Shown here: positions 51,767 through 60,339 of the stretch, in pieces
Layout of the letters: every line of letters begins with the position of its first letter
How positions within the stretch are numbered: position 1 is the first letter of the stretch
Source: DAOUBP01 sp964474695
Lineage (GTDB): Bacteria > Chloroflexota > Anaerolineae > CG2-30-64-16
Assembly: GCA_964474695.1 (NCBI GenBank)
Contig: CAYYTK010000024.1
Span: forward strand, 1-64,000
DNA: 64,000 nucleotides
Direction of reading: 5' to 3'
Notes under the pieces: model-generated
What the model saw: only the letters and a program-made list of their open reading frames with translations
Databases searched by the model: none
Told to the model about the DNA's origin: nothing
Position numbers and translations under genes: made by a program

Positions 51767-54412
51767 TCATGGGTGCCGCCATTGGCGGCGCAGCAGCTTC
51801 TGCCGGCGCCGCCGCACGAGCAGAATGGCCAGGATCGTCGCCAACGCCGCGCCTGCGCCGACCAGGGCCGGCGATGCGGTCGCCGCAGCGCGGAAGTCGG
51901 TGACCGTCACCGAGTTCGGGCTGAAGGCGAACAGGTAGTCCTCCACCTCCCCCTCCGGCGCGGGGCCGGTGGCATTAAGTCCATCTGCTGAACTAAGTCG
52001 GAAGCGACCGTAGATGCTGTGGTTCGTGCCCCCGCCAAAGGTGCCGGCCGGCACGTCACAGGTCACGACATGAGTCCCGGTTGCGAATGTGCCGTCCGGG
52101 ATCGGCGTCCCGGCCGCATCGCGCAGCACGATAGGTTCCAGTCCGTTGCCGAAGTCCAGCCACGCCTGCACCACCCCAGGGCCGTTGGTGATGGTGAGCT
52201 CCAGGCGGCAGCCGTCGCCATCGGCAGCCAGGCCGTCCGTCCAGCCGCCCGCCGGTGCGTTGGGCGCGGCGAGCCGCACGACGCCGTCGTCCGCGTCGCC
52301 GTCCGCATACTGCCCCGGCTGAGCGCCGGCCTCGGCGGTGACGTTGGCGCCCAGCCGCAGGCTGCCCAGCGGGTGCCAGGCGGGCGTGTCGCCATCATAG
52401 GGAGCCGGCAGGTCGCCGTAGTCGCGCACCGTGGCCACCAGGCCGGCGTCGAGGGTCATGTCGAACTGCGCGGGTACGGCCACGGCGGCGATCCGGCCGG
52501 TGGCCGGGTCAGGATCGCTGTCCAGGGCGCGATCGTCCCCCTGCCAGCGCGGGCTGAAGACGTAGCCCTGCGACAGCGCGAAGCCGATGCCGTAGACGCC
52601 CTGCTCCATGCCGAACTCGTACCAGCCCTCATAGGTAGGCATGCTCTCGATCACGGCGCCGGAGAACGAGTAGAGCGTCACAGTCACCCCGTCCAGGCCC
52701 GGCTCGCCGGCCTCCTGGAGGCCGTCCGCGTCGTAGTCGAGCCACACGAAGTCGCCCAGGCTGCACGGGTCGCCCAGTGGTGCCTGGTGCAGGCCCGCAT
52801 CGATCGTGGCGTCATGCTGGCCGGCGACCAGGACGATAGCGGCCGTCCGGCCCGTAGCCGGGTCCGGGTTGCTGTCGCGCGCGGGGTCGCTGCCCTGACC
52901 GGCCGCGCTGAAGACGTAGCCTGGAGGAGTGCTGAAGCCGACTTGATACGTGCCCGCGACTAACCCGGTGAAGCTGTAGGCACCGTCCGCGTCCGTGACG
53001 GTGGTGGCCAACTCCTGGCCCGCACTGTCGTAGAGCGTGACCGTGACGCCGGCCAGGCCCGTCTCGCCGGCGCCCTGCACGCCGTCCAGGTCGGCGTCGT
53101 GCCAGACCCAGTCGCCCAGGCTGGCCGGTTCAGGTGTGAGGGTAGGGGTCGGCGTGGGAACCAGGTTGACGCCGGCGTCCCAGGTGAAGTCGTCCGCCGC
53201 CGGCAGCGTGATGAGCGGGGTGCGGCCGAGCGTGCCGTTGGGAGTGAAGTCGGAGTCGAGCGCATCATTGCCGCCCTGGTCGACCGGGCTGAACTGCCAG
53301 GCGCTGCTCGCCAATTGCAGCTCGACGAAGTACTGCCCGCCGGCCGGTAGCCCGCAGAACTGGTAGCCGCCGCTGCTGGCGGTCGTCGTCGTGGCCAGCA
53401 CGTTCGCCGCCGGGTCCAGCAGGCGCAGCGGCAGCCCGGCCAGCCCGCTCTCCCCCTTCTCCTGGATGCCATCCCGGTCTGCGTCGTGCCACACGAAGTC
53501 GCCGAGGCAGTAGGTCGCCGGGGTCGCGGTGGCCGTCGGGGTTGCAGTGGCCGTCGCGGTGGGCGTGCGCGTGGGTGTGAAGGTCGCCGTCCGCGTGGCT
53601 GTCGGCGTCGGCGTGCGCGTCGCCGTGGCCGTCGGTGTGCGGGTCGGCGTGTGCGTTGGCGAAGAGGTGGCGGTAGCCGTCAGCGTCCAGGTCGGCGTGT
53701 AAGTCGCCGTCGCGGTGCGCGTCGGTGTGGGCGTGTTGGTCGGCCCGCTCCCGCAGCACAACAGGTTCTCGACGCTGCACACCACCGGATCGCCCAGCAC
53801 GTTGACGTTGACCCACGATCCCAGGTTGTTCGGCGTGTAGCGGCAATCCGCCTGGTCCGCGTTGCCGCCCACGTCGGTCACCCAGCGCGCATCCCCGAAG
53901 CTGTGGGCGCGCGTCTGCTCGCAGCGGTAGATCTCGATCTTCCAGTTGTTGGTGGCGTCGACCACCGCGTTCAGGTGCCAGGTCACGGAGCCGCCGGCCG
54001 GCACGGTGACCGGGCAGCCGCTGTTCGTGCTGCCGCCGTAGCACTGCGCCCAGCGGCCCCACATGCTGTCGTAGGCCCAGAAGGTGACCGCCGCGCTGCA
54101 GCTGTTGAACAGCTCGATCAGGCCGACCTCCGTATCCGGCGCGAGCGCGGGCGCCTCGCTCAGCAGCGGTGCAGTGGTGCGGTCGCGCCACGCCGGCGAC
54201 ACCTGAGCGGCCGCATGGGTCAGCACGTAGGCGCAGTCCTGGCCCGCCGGGTTGACGATCCGTTGCGCAACCACCGCCTGCGAGCCGGCCGGAACAAGGT
54301 CTTGCGCTACGGCTGCGCCCGGGAAGTCCGGAGCAGCGGCCGCGCCGGTGGTCAGGATCATGCCGAGCAGCAGGACACCCAAGATGGTAAGTGCAGATGG
54401 TGTGCGGATCAT
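51767..54412 (-). CDS. SdrD-type surface adhesin with TPT linkers
   Basis: This 881-residue protein has a signal peptide (LTILGVLLLGMILTTG), an N-terminal beta domain (to about 240), a long (TATPTPTAT)-type linker (about 245-320), three SdrD B-like modules (LGDFVWHDADRDG at about 323; LGDWVWHDADLDG about 445; LGDFVWLDYDADG about 565) and a GEVEDY-type domain ending with a transmembrane helix and RRRRQK tail. The domains are calcium-binding beta modules. Start ATG 54412 has GGAGGAGG upstream. It is probably a cell-surface adhesin, perhaps delivered or displayed with the Tad pilus. Confidence 0.85.
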   Translation of the reverse strand: MIRTPSALTILGVLLLGMILTTGAAAAPDFPGAAVAQDLVPAGSQAVVAQRIVNPAGQDCAYVLTHAAAQVSPAWRDRTTAPLLSEAPALAPDTEVGLIELFNSCSAAVTFWAYDSMWGRWAQCYGGSTNSGCPVTVPAGGSVTWHLNAVVDATNNWKIEIYRCEQTRAHSFGDARWVTDVGGNADQADCRYTPNNLGSWVNVNVLGDPVVCSVENLLCCGSGPTNTPTPTRTATATYTPTWTLTATATSSPTHTPTRTPTATATRTPTPTATRTATFTPTRTPTATATATPTATATPATYCLGDFVWHDADRDGIQEKGESGLAGLPLRLLDPAANVLATTTTASSGGYQFCGLPAGGQYFVELQLASSAWQFSPVDQGGNDALDSDFTPNGTLGRTPLITLPAADDFTWDAGVNLVPTPTPTLTPEPASLGDWVWHDADLDGVQGAGETGLAGVTVTLYDSAGQELATTVTDADGAYSFTGLVAGTYQVGFSTPPGYVFSAAGQGSDPARDSNPDPATGRTAAIVLVAGQHDATIDAGLHQAPLGDPCSLGDFVWLDYDADGLQEAGEPGLDGVTVTLYSFSGAVIESMPTYEGWYEFGMEQGVYGIGFALSQGYVFSPRWQGDDRALDSDPDPATGRIAAVAVPAQFDMTLDAGLVATVRDYGDLPAPYDGDTPAWHPLGSLRLGANVTAEAGAQPGQYADGDADDGVVRLAAPNAPAGGWTDGLAADGDGCRLELTITNGPGVVQAWLDFGNGLEPIVLRDAAGTPIPDGTFATGTHVVTCDVPAGTFGGGTNHSIYGRFRLSSADGLNATGPAPEGEVEDYLFAFSPNSVTVTDFRAAATASPALVGAGAALATILAILLVRRRRQKLLRRQWRHP

Positions 54413-54472
54413 GGCTCCTCCTCCAGGTGCAGGATAGCCTCCGGGGTCAACTGGCCCCGGAGGCCAACTCAC

Positions 54473-54772
54473 TTACGGCAGTCGCGGCCGCGGCAGCGGC
54501 GGCAGCTTGGTTGGGGGCGGGCACTTGAAGATGAACACACCGTCCACCAGCATGCGCGCCGGCGTCGGGCAGTCTGGGGTGGCCAGCCGCACGTACTGGC
54601 CGTCGATGAAGGCGCCCTGCGGCAGGCCGCCGGACGACGCGGTGTAGACCATAGACATGGGCCGGCTGGTGGTCGGGACGTTGCCGGCGGCCAGCGCCGG
54701 GGCGACCGACGTGGCGAGCAGCAGGACGACCAGGGCCACCAGGGCTACAGCGGAATGTTTCGGATGTTGCAT
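54473..54772 (-). CDS. Small secreted protein
   Basis: This 99-residue protein has a signal peptide (VALVALVVLLLATSVAPALAA) and a small mature region with two Cys and a Pro-rich end. It precedes the adhesin gene by 60 bases. AAGGAGAG precedes ATG 54772. No family is recognised. Confidence 0.6.
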   Translation of the reverse strand: MQHPKHSAVALVALVVLLLATSVAPALAAGNVPTTSRPMSMVYTASSGGLPQGAFIDGQYVRLATPDCPTPARMLVDGVFIFKCPPPTKLPPLPRPRLP

Positions 54773-54843
54773 ACGGCTACTCTCCTTGCAGATATGAACA
54801 CGAGATAGGCCACCGGCAGGCCGGACGCCTGCCGGTCGGGCGG

Positions 54844-55362
54844 TTACTTCTCCGGCGCGGGTGCCGCAGCATCCAGATGGCGCGGCGGCGGTTCGAGCAC
54901 GCAGGGTGTCGGGGTCGCTGCGCTCACCCGCGGCACGCCGGGCTTGAGCGGTTCCGCCGTCGGCCGGGCGACATCGCGTTGCGTGCCACCTGCCGCAGTG
55001 GCAGCCGGGCGCGCGACCTCAGGACGCGCGCCAGTGACTGCGGCGACGGGCAGCCCATCCCGCGCGGCCCCAGGCCGGCTCTCTTCAGCCGCGCTTGACA
55101 CAGCAGCAGCCGGTGGCGGGACCACCGGACGGGGCAGATTCACGGTCGGTGCGCGACGCGCCGGTGCAGCCGGCGGCAGGCGCGTGGCGGTGGACGGCGC
55201 CGGCTCGACTGCCGGCGCGGGCTGCGTAGTCCCCCCTATCAGCACGGTCTCGTGCGGCGCGACCGGCCGCGTGACCTGTTCCAGTGGCGCTATCTGTCCA
55301 CCGGCCAGGCCCGCGCCGATCAGCAACCCGAGCGCCGCAACGAGACCCCAAATCAAACGCAT
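54844..55362 (-). CDS. Pro/Ala-rich anchored or secreted protein
   Basis: This 172-residue protein has one N-terminal helix (LIWGLVAALGLLIGAGLAGG) and a long Pro/Ala-rich, low-complexity extension with a single Cys near the end. It may be a cell-wall linker. AGGAGGAAG precedes ATG 55362. The composition is unusual but the frame is real, given the helix and ribosome binding site. Confidence 0.5.
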   Translation of the reverse strand: MRLIWGLVAALGLLIGAGLAGGQIAPLEQVTRPVAPHETVLIGGTTQPAPAVEPAPSTATRLPPAAPARRAPTVNLPRPVVPPPAAAVSSAAEESRPGAARDGLPVAAVTGARPEVARPAATAAGGTQRDVARPTAEPLKPGVPRVSAATPTPCVLEPPPRHLDAAAPAPEK

Positions 55363-55375
55363 CAGCTTCCTCCTG

Positions 55376-55600
55376 TCAGTGCAGGTGCGTGGGCAAGTGA
55401 TGCTCCGCTTGCCCGGTCGATCCAGCGTCAGCTACATCATGCTTTGGTAAGCCACCTCCTTCCTCGTCTGCCGCACCCGGGGCCGGGTTACCGGCCCGGC
55501 ACTGACGGATGCTCAGCATACGCGCTCGCATGCGTCCATAAGCCAGGCGCATCAGCCGCGCCCGGTCGTAAGGATCTTTCGGAATATGGGCGCCGCCCAC
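55376..55600 (-). CDS. Possible small protein after tadC
   Basis: A frame of 74 residues begins at GTG 55600; GAGG overlaps the tadC stop 5 bases before it. It has charged RARLMRLAYGRMRARM and a Cys. The evidence is the spacing and ribosome binding site only. It could be a non-coding gap. Confidence 0.35.
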   Translation of the reverse strand: MGGAHIPKDPYDRARLMRLAYGRMRARMLSIRQCRAGNPAPGAADEEGGGLPKHDVADAGSTGQAEHHLPTHLH

Positions 55601-55607
55601 GTCAACC

Positions 55608-56486
55608 TCAGAGCGCGTTGATCACCGGCAGCAGCAGCGGCACCAGGATCAGGAACATGAACGGCAGAAAGAAGAACAGCACGGTCGGCACGGCCAGCCG
55701 GCTCTCCAGCGCCTCGGCCTCGCGCAGCGAGCGGTCCTTGTAAGCAATGATGAGCGTGCGCGCCAGGCCTTCCATCAGCTCCGGCCCGGCCACGCCGGTG
55801 CGCGACGCCTGGTCGATCTGCGCCGCAAACGCCTTGACCGGCGGCAGGTCGTAGCGGTTGACCACCTCGACCAGGACCCCCGCCACGTTCTCGCGGCTGA
55901 AGAGCGGCCGGCCGCTGGTGCGCGCCTCCTCGACCGCCCGCCGCAGCAGGTTGCCCAGCGGCCCGCCGAACTCCGCCGCGCGCGCCAGCGCCCGGTCGGG
56001 TGGGTTGCCGGCGCTCATCTCGGCCGCCATCAGCGCGGCCAGGTCGGGCAGGCTGCGCTGCACCCGCCGGCGCACCGCGTTGCCCTGGCTGCGCAGGCGC
56101 GCGAAGGGCGCGACCGCGCCCAGCAACGCCGCGGCGACGAGCGCAGGCACGCCGGTGACCACGGGCAGCAGCAGGCCCAGGCCGCCAAACACGATGGCCA
56201 GGCCCCAGATCGCCGCGGCCGAAGGCGCATCGCCGACCAGCAGCAGCCAGCGGCGGTGGGCCTCCACGTCCACCAGCCCGCCCAGCGCCGGGAAGCGGTT
56301 CAGCGCCGCGCCCCCGACCTGCTCGAACGCGTTGCCCTCCGCGCGGCCCAGATAGCCAGCCACGACGGAGCCGGGCGTGCGCGAGAAGGCGAAATCGGTG
56401 CGGGCGGCGAGCAGCGCCACCAACAGGCCGGCGCACAGGGCCGTCCCGGCCACCAGGAGCTGCTGGGTGAGATAGGTAGATGGCAT
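55608..56486 (-). CDS. tadC: TadC-like pilus-assembly membrane protein
   Basis: This 292-residue protein has a T2SF (GspF) domain (PDLAALMAAEMSAGN, then AFAAQIDQASRTGVAGP) between hydrophobic helices. TadB and TadC are the paired inner-membrane platforms of Tad pili. It lies directly downstream of tadB, with ATG 56486 about 1 base after its stop. Length is normal for TadC. Confidence 0.86.
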   Translation of the reverse strand: MPSTYLTQQLLVAGTALCAGLLVALLAARTDFAFSRTPGSVVAGYLGRAEGNAFEQVGGAALNRFPALGGLVDVEAHRRWLLLVGDAPSAAAIWGLAIVFGGLGLLLPVVTGVPALVAAALLGAVAPFARLRSQGNAVRRRVQRSLPDLAALMAAEMSAGNPPDRALARAAEFGGPLGNLLRRAVEEARTSGRPLFSRENVAGVLVEVVNRYDLPPVKAFAAQIDQASRTGVAGPELMEGLARTLIIAYKDRSLREAEALESRLAVPTVLFFFLPFMFLILVPLLLPVINAL

Positions 56487-56487
56487 C

Positions 56488-57420
56488 TCACGCCTCCAGT
56501 GCGTCGTTGATCATGCCGTTCAGGAACACGTACCCGAACGCCATCGCCGCGAGCGACGCGCCCGCGACCAGCTGCGCGGTCGGCGCGGCGAAGCCGGCCC
56601 GGATGCTGGGCGAGGAGAGCATCATGCCCAGCACGATGCCCATGATGACCAGCATGGTCAGCACCGCCCCCCGCGCGGCCTCGGCCTTGGAACCGGCCAC
56701 CGCCCGCGCCTCCAGGATCGCGGACAGCTCGTCGGCGGTCGTGGTGAACGCCACCGCGAAGCCCGTGCCGCCGGTCTCGGCCAGCCGGCCGATCTCGTAC
56801 AAGACCAGGCCCAGCAGCGGCGTGATCTGCATCGCTTCGGCGCGGGCCTTCTCCAGATAGGCGCTGCCTTCCAGCCGCAGGCCTTTCAGCAGCCGCGCCA
56901 GCCACAGCCGCAGGACGCTGCCCTCGGCCAGGTTGCCCACCACCTCCTCGACCGCTTTGAGCGGCGCCTGGGTGACGAGCAACTGCCCGCCGAGCTGGCT
57001 GACGAAGAGCGGCAGGTCGGCCTCGACCGCCAGCCGCGCCTTGCGCCAGCGGCCCTTCAGAAACGTATCGGCCAGGATGTAGCCCAGCGCGGCCAACCCC
57101 AGCGCGGGGATGAGCGGCAGCCCCATCAGCAGCGCCAGCAGCCACGGCGCGACCGCGCCGCCGATCTGCGCGGCCAGGACGAGCCGCCGCGGCAGTAGGC
57201 CCAGCGCGGCGTTGATGCCGGCGGCTTCGGCGTCGGCCTCGGGGGCCGGTTGGACCGCGGCGGGCGCCATGTAGCCCGCCACGACCTGGCCCGGGCCGCG
57301 GCCGAACGACACCCGGCTCGCCACGGCGGCGACCGTGCTCCCGGCCGCGATGGCCAGCGCCAGCACCAGGAGCGGCTGGAGCAGCGGATTCCCCAGCAGT
57401 CCTCGAATCAACTCTTGCAT
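56488..57420 (-). CDS. tadB: TadB-like pilus-assembly membrane protein
   Basis: This 310-residue protein has the TadB layout: N-terminal hydrophobic helix, a T2SF-type core (LPLFVSQLGGQLLVTQAPLK, EIGRLAETGGTGFAVAF) and C-terminal helices. It pairs with tadC, 1 base away. Length is normal. Confidence 0.86.
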   Translation of the reverse strand: MQELIRGLLGNPLLQPLLVLALAIAAGSTVAAVASRVSFGRGPGQVVAGYMAPAAVQPAPEADAEAAGINAALGLLPRRLVLAAQIGGAVAPWLLALLMGLPLIPALGLAALGYILADTFLKGRWRKARLAVEADLPLFVSQLGGQLLVTQAPLKAVEEVVGNLAEGSVLRLWLARLLKGLRLEGSAYLEKARAEAMQITPLLGLVLYEIGRLAETGGTGFAVAFTTTADELSAILEARAVAGSKAEAARGAVLTMLVIMGIVLGMMLSSPSIRAGFAAPTAQLVAGASLAAMAFGYVFLNGMINDALEA

Positions 57421-57438
57421 AAACAGACCTCCCCCTTC

Positions 57439-57660
57439 TCAGGCCCAGGCCCGGCGCACGGGCCAAGTCAAGATGACGGCCGCGATCGTCACCCCCAGAA
57501 TGCCGACGACCGGAACTTCCAGCAGTGTCCCTGTCAGGCAGATGGCCACGGGCCAGACCACTTGCAGGGTCCTGGGGCGCCAGGATGGGCAAGCCAGCGC
57601 CAGCCCGATCGCCGCAGCCAGCAAAATCAGAAACCGATAGACCGTCATTGCTCCTGACAC
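57439..57660 (-). CDS. Small two-helix membrane protein in the Tad operon
   Basis: This 73-residue protein (or 69 from ATG 57648) has two hydrophobic helices. Both possible starts sit inside a CCTGATCCCTGA-type array that supplies AGG-rich sequence. It lies between tadA and tadB. No family is recognised. Confidence 0.5.
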   Translation of the reverse strand: MSGAMTVYRFLILLAAAIGLALACPSWRPRTLQVVWPVAICLTGTLLEVPVVGILGVTIAAVILTWPVRRAWA

Positions 57661-57690
57661 CTGCCCCCTGATCCCTGACGCCTGCCCTCA
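57650..57690. repeat. CCTGATCCCTGA-type array between tadA and the small membrane gene
   Basis: TCCTGACACCTGCCCCCTGATCCCTGACGCCTG-type degenerate copies (about 40 bases). On the coding strand they read as AGG/GGAG-rich, so they can act as ribosome binding sites for the small gene. Confidence 0.55.
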
Positions 57691-58926
57691 CTCCCGCCGC
57701 CGGCTCGGCGCCTTGAGCTCGGCCTCGCCCGGCAGCCAGAGCGGCTCCAGCCGCACGTTGCCGCCGGACGTCAGCCCGCCGACCTCCCAGGCGCCCAGCG
57801 CCACCCGCCGTCCCTCGCGCCAGCCGACCTGGACGATCAGGTCGATCGCCTCGGTGAACATCCCTTTGGCCGCCTCCGCGCGCACGTTGGCGTCGGAGTT
57901 CATGATGATGCCGATACGGTGCACCGCGTGCTCCGGCCCGTCGGCGTGGAAGGTGGTCAGGCCCGCGTGGTCGCTCATCATGGCCCGGAACAGCGACAGT
58001 GCCGCGTCCCCCTTGCGCACCTCGCCGACGATCAGGTGGCTGGGCGCCAGGCGCAGCGCGTCGTCCACGCCGTGCCTGACCTCGTAGGCCGGCACGGTTG
58101 AGCCGGGCGGCGCAGGCCGCGCTTCCAGCGTGGTCACGTTGGGATGCGGCAGCCAGATCTCCTCCGGGTCCTCGACCTTGACGACGCGGGCGTCCAGCGG
58201 CACGCCGTGGCAGAGCGCCGACAGCAGTGTGGTCTTGCCCGTGCCCGTGCCGCCGATGACCATCACCCGCAGCCGGCGGCCCACCGCATCCAGCAGCGCA
58301 TCCATGACCGGCGGGGTGAAGACGCCCCACGCCACGACCTGCGCCGGCGTCACCGGCAGCGGCTCAAAGAGCCGGATCGCCAGCGTCGGGTAGCCGCCGC
58401 CCGGCGCGATGCAGGGGTGCAGGACCTTGACGCGCGCGCCGCCGAAGCCGATCTCCCGGTCGCGCGGCAGCTTGGTGTCCACCGACGGTGTGGCTTCCGA
58501 GCAGGCCCGGCCCTCCGGGGCGAGCAACGCCTCGACGGCTCGCCACACCTCTTCTTTGGTCGGGGCCAGGTATTCCAGCCGCGCAAACGCCATCGCGGTC
58601 TTGCGCCGCGTCCACACCGCGCCGTCGGCGTTGACCAGCACGTCGGTGTACTCGGTGCAGTGCGGCGGGAACAGAGCGTCCAGGAAGCCCAGGCCGCCGA
58701 CCCGCGCCACCACCCGGTTGACCATCCCCTGCAGCTGGTTGTTGTCGGGCTGCGGCCCGCCCACCGCGCGCAGCCCGTTGCGCACCGCCGCCTCGGCCCG
58801 CCGGCCTACTTCGGCCCGGTTGCGCAGTTCAGCCAGCGACAGGCTCGACAGCTCCTTGCTGGCGCTCTCGACCACCGCCGTGACCTGCTCCGGCGTCAGC
58901 GCGTTCTGTACCGCTCCCCAGCTCAT
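57688..58926 (-). CDS. tadA: TadA/CpaF secretion ATPase
   Basis: This 412-residue protein has Walker A GGTGTGKTT near residue 223 and Walker B HLIVGEVR near 298, with the CpaF-type LNADGAVW-like N-terminal domain and TTFHAD box. It is the hexameric motor for Flp pilus assembly. ATG 58926 follows GAGG at a good spacing; GTG 58932 is the alternative. Confidence 0.92.
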   Translation of the reverse strand: MSWGAVQNALTPEQVTAVVESASKELSSLSLAELRNRAEVGRRAEAAVRNGLRAVGGPQPDNNQLQGMVNRVVARVGGLGFLDALFPPHCTEYTDVLVNADGAVWTRRKTAMAFARLEYLAPTKEEVWRAVEALLAPEGRACSEATPSVDTKLPRDREIGFGGARVKVLHPCIAPGGGYPTLAIRLFEPLPVTPAQVVAWGVFTPPVMDALLDAVGRRLRVMVIGGTGTGKTTLLSALCHGVPLDARVVKVEDPEEIWLPHPNVTTLEARPAPPGSTVPAYEVRHGVDDALRLAPSHLIVGEVRKGDAALSLFRAMMSDHAGLTTFHADGPEHAVHRIGIIMNSDANVRAEAAKGMFTEAIDLIVQVGWREGRRVALGAWEVGGLTSGGNVRLEPLWLPGEAELKAPSRRRE

Positions 58927-58942
58927 AGTCACCTCAAGTCAG

Positions 58943-59010
58943 AAGGATGAAGGCGGAAGGATGAAGAACCGCTAATCTCCTTCAGCCTTCATACTTCAGC
59001 CTTCATCCTT
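58943..59010. repeat. 12-base inverted repeat of AAGGATGAAGGC in a low-complexity array
   Basis: AAGGATGAAGGC (58943-58954) is exactly complementary to GCCTTCATCCTT (58999-59010). Further AAGGATGAAG and CTTCAGCCTTCAT copies fill the gap. It lies between the tadA start and the TadZ/CpaE-like stop (59009-59011). Confidence 0.6.
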
Positions 59011-60325
59011 ACATGCGTATCCGGATCGGCCCCAGGTGGATCACCCGGCCGGGTCGGGCGGCGTCGGGCAGGATCGGCGGCGGGCCGGCGAAGAGCAGGT
59101 CGCCCAGCGTCTTGGCAGCCCGGCGCACCTCGTCGGACCGGAAGTAGGCCGGCTTGCCCTCATTCGCCGCGGCCTCCACCTGCGGGTCGTCGGCGATCGC
59201 CGCGGCCAGCGACGGGAAGTCGCGCTTGGCGCGGCGCGCCTCGGAGCCCGCGGTCGCCACTTCATTGGGCGACAGGGTGCTCTGGCGCACGCCGTTGACC
59301 ACCAGGTGGATCGCCTCCGGCGGGATGCGGTGCTGGCCCGCCATCACGTCGTGGATCACGCGCGTGCCCTCGGCCGCGGCCAGCACCCCCGGCACGTCGG
59401 GCCGCGCCACCAGCACCAGGGTGTTGGCCGCGCTGAGCGCGGCCGCGGCCAGCTCCTGCGCCGAGACGTCGAAGATCACCGGCACGAAGCCGGCCTGCGC
59501 GGCCGTGTAGGCCAGGCTGCCCAGCGCCTTCGGCCCGGAGAGCGCCTCCAGGTTGTAGTTCATCAGGCTCATCAGGTCGGGGAACCCGGCCAGCAGGCTG
59601 ACGCCGTGCACGTTGCGCACGCAGGCGCGCAGGCCGTCCACGGTCGGGTTCGTGGTCCAGGCGACCAGGTTGGGCTCCGGCGCGTTCAGCCCCGCCATCA
59701 AGGGCAGCGGGTCGGGCGCGCCGAGGCCGACGAGCAGCGCGGGCAGGCGGCGAGAAGCGGCTTCCAGCGCCAGCGCCAGGGCGAGGGTGGACTTGCCCAC
59801 CCCGCCCTGCGGCGACCACACCGCGATGGCCCGCCAGCCGATCATGGCCCCGCCCGGGGACTGGAACGGCAGGAACGCGTCCCGGCCGCCGGGGTTCAGG
59901 CTCGCCTGGCGGCGCAGCAGCACTGCGGCGTAGATCTGCCCGGCGAGCGCAGTCAGGTTGACCTCGCCGACCAGCGCCTCCTTGACGCACGGCAGCCCGC
60001 GCACCGCCGCGACCTGGTTCTCCGGCACGTTGGCGGGCAGCAGCACGTAGCAGACGCCGGGATACTCGCCGAAGATATCCTTCAGCTCGGTCGGGCCGCT
60101 GAAGACCTGGCCCTCGATGACCGCGGCTTCGGGCTGCATGGCGAGCTTGGCGCGCGTGTCGTCCGCGCTGGTCGCCATGGCCAGCACCTGGAAGCGCGCG
60201 TCCTTGACCAGCAGGCCGTAGAGCGCCTGGGCGCGCGCCGGCTCGCCCGCCACCAGGATCGTGACGGGCCGCTCGCCGGGGATCGGGCCGGCCGCCGGGG
60301 CCGGCCGCGTGAAGCCCCACGTCAT
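59009..60325 (-). CDS. tadZ: TadZ/CpaE-like ParA-type ATPase
   Basis: This 438-residue protein has an N-terminal receiver-like domain (VTILVAGEPARAQALYGLL) and a MinD/ParA ATPase with deviant Walker A SPQGGVGKST near residue 171. CpaE/TadZ localise the Tad machine at a pole. The gene order tadZ-tadA-tadB-tadC (minus strand) is standard. Confidence 0.9.
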   Translation of the reverse strand: MTWGFTRPAPAAGPIPGERPVTILVAGEPARAQALYGLLVKDARFQVLAMATSADDTRAKLAMQPEAAVIEGQVFSGPTELKDIFGEYPGVCYVLLPANVPENQVAAVRGLPCVKEALVGEVNLTALAGQIYAAVLLRRQASLNPGGRDAFLPFQSPGGAMIGWRAIAVWSPQGGVGKSTLALALALEAASRRLPALLVGLGAPDPLPLMAGLNAPEPNLVAWTTNPTVDGLRACVRNVHGVSLLAGFPDLMSLMNYNLEALSGPKALGSLAYTAAQAGFVPVIFDVSAQELAAAALSAANTLVLVARPDVPGVLAAAEGTRVIHDVMAGQHRIPPEAIHLVVNGVRQSTLSPNEVATAGSEARRAKRDFPSLAAAIADDPQVEAAANEGKPAYFRSDEVRRAAKTLGDLLFAGPPPILPDAARPGRVIHLGPIRIRM

Positions 60326-60339
60326 GGTCGCCTCCTGCG

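Noticed and set aside
56300..58330. 676-codon minus-strand frame overlapping tadA, tadB and tadC
   Set aside because: It is Gly/Arg/Ala-rich and frame-shifted from the Tad genes, whose motifs (GGTGTGKTT, T2SF) lie in the other frames.
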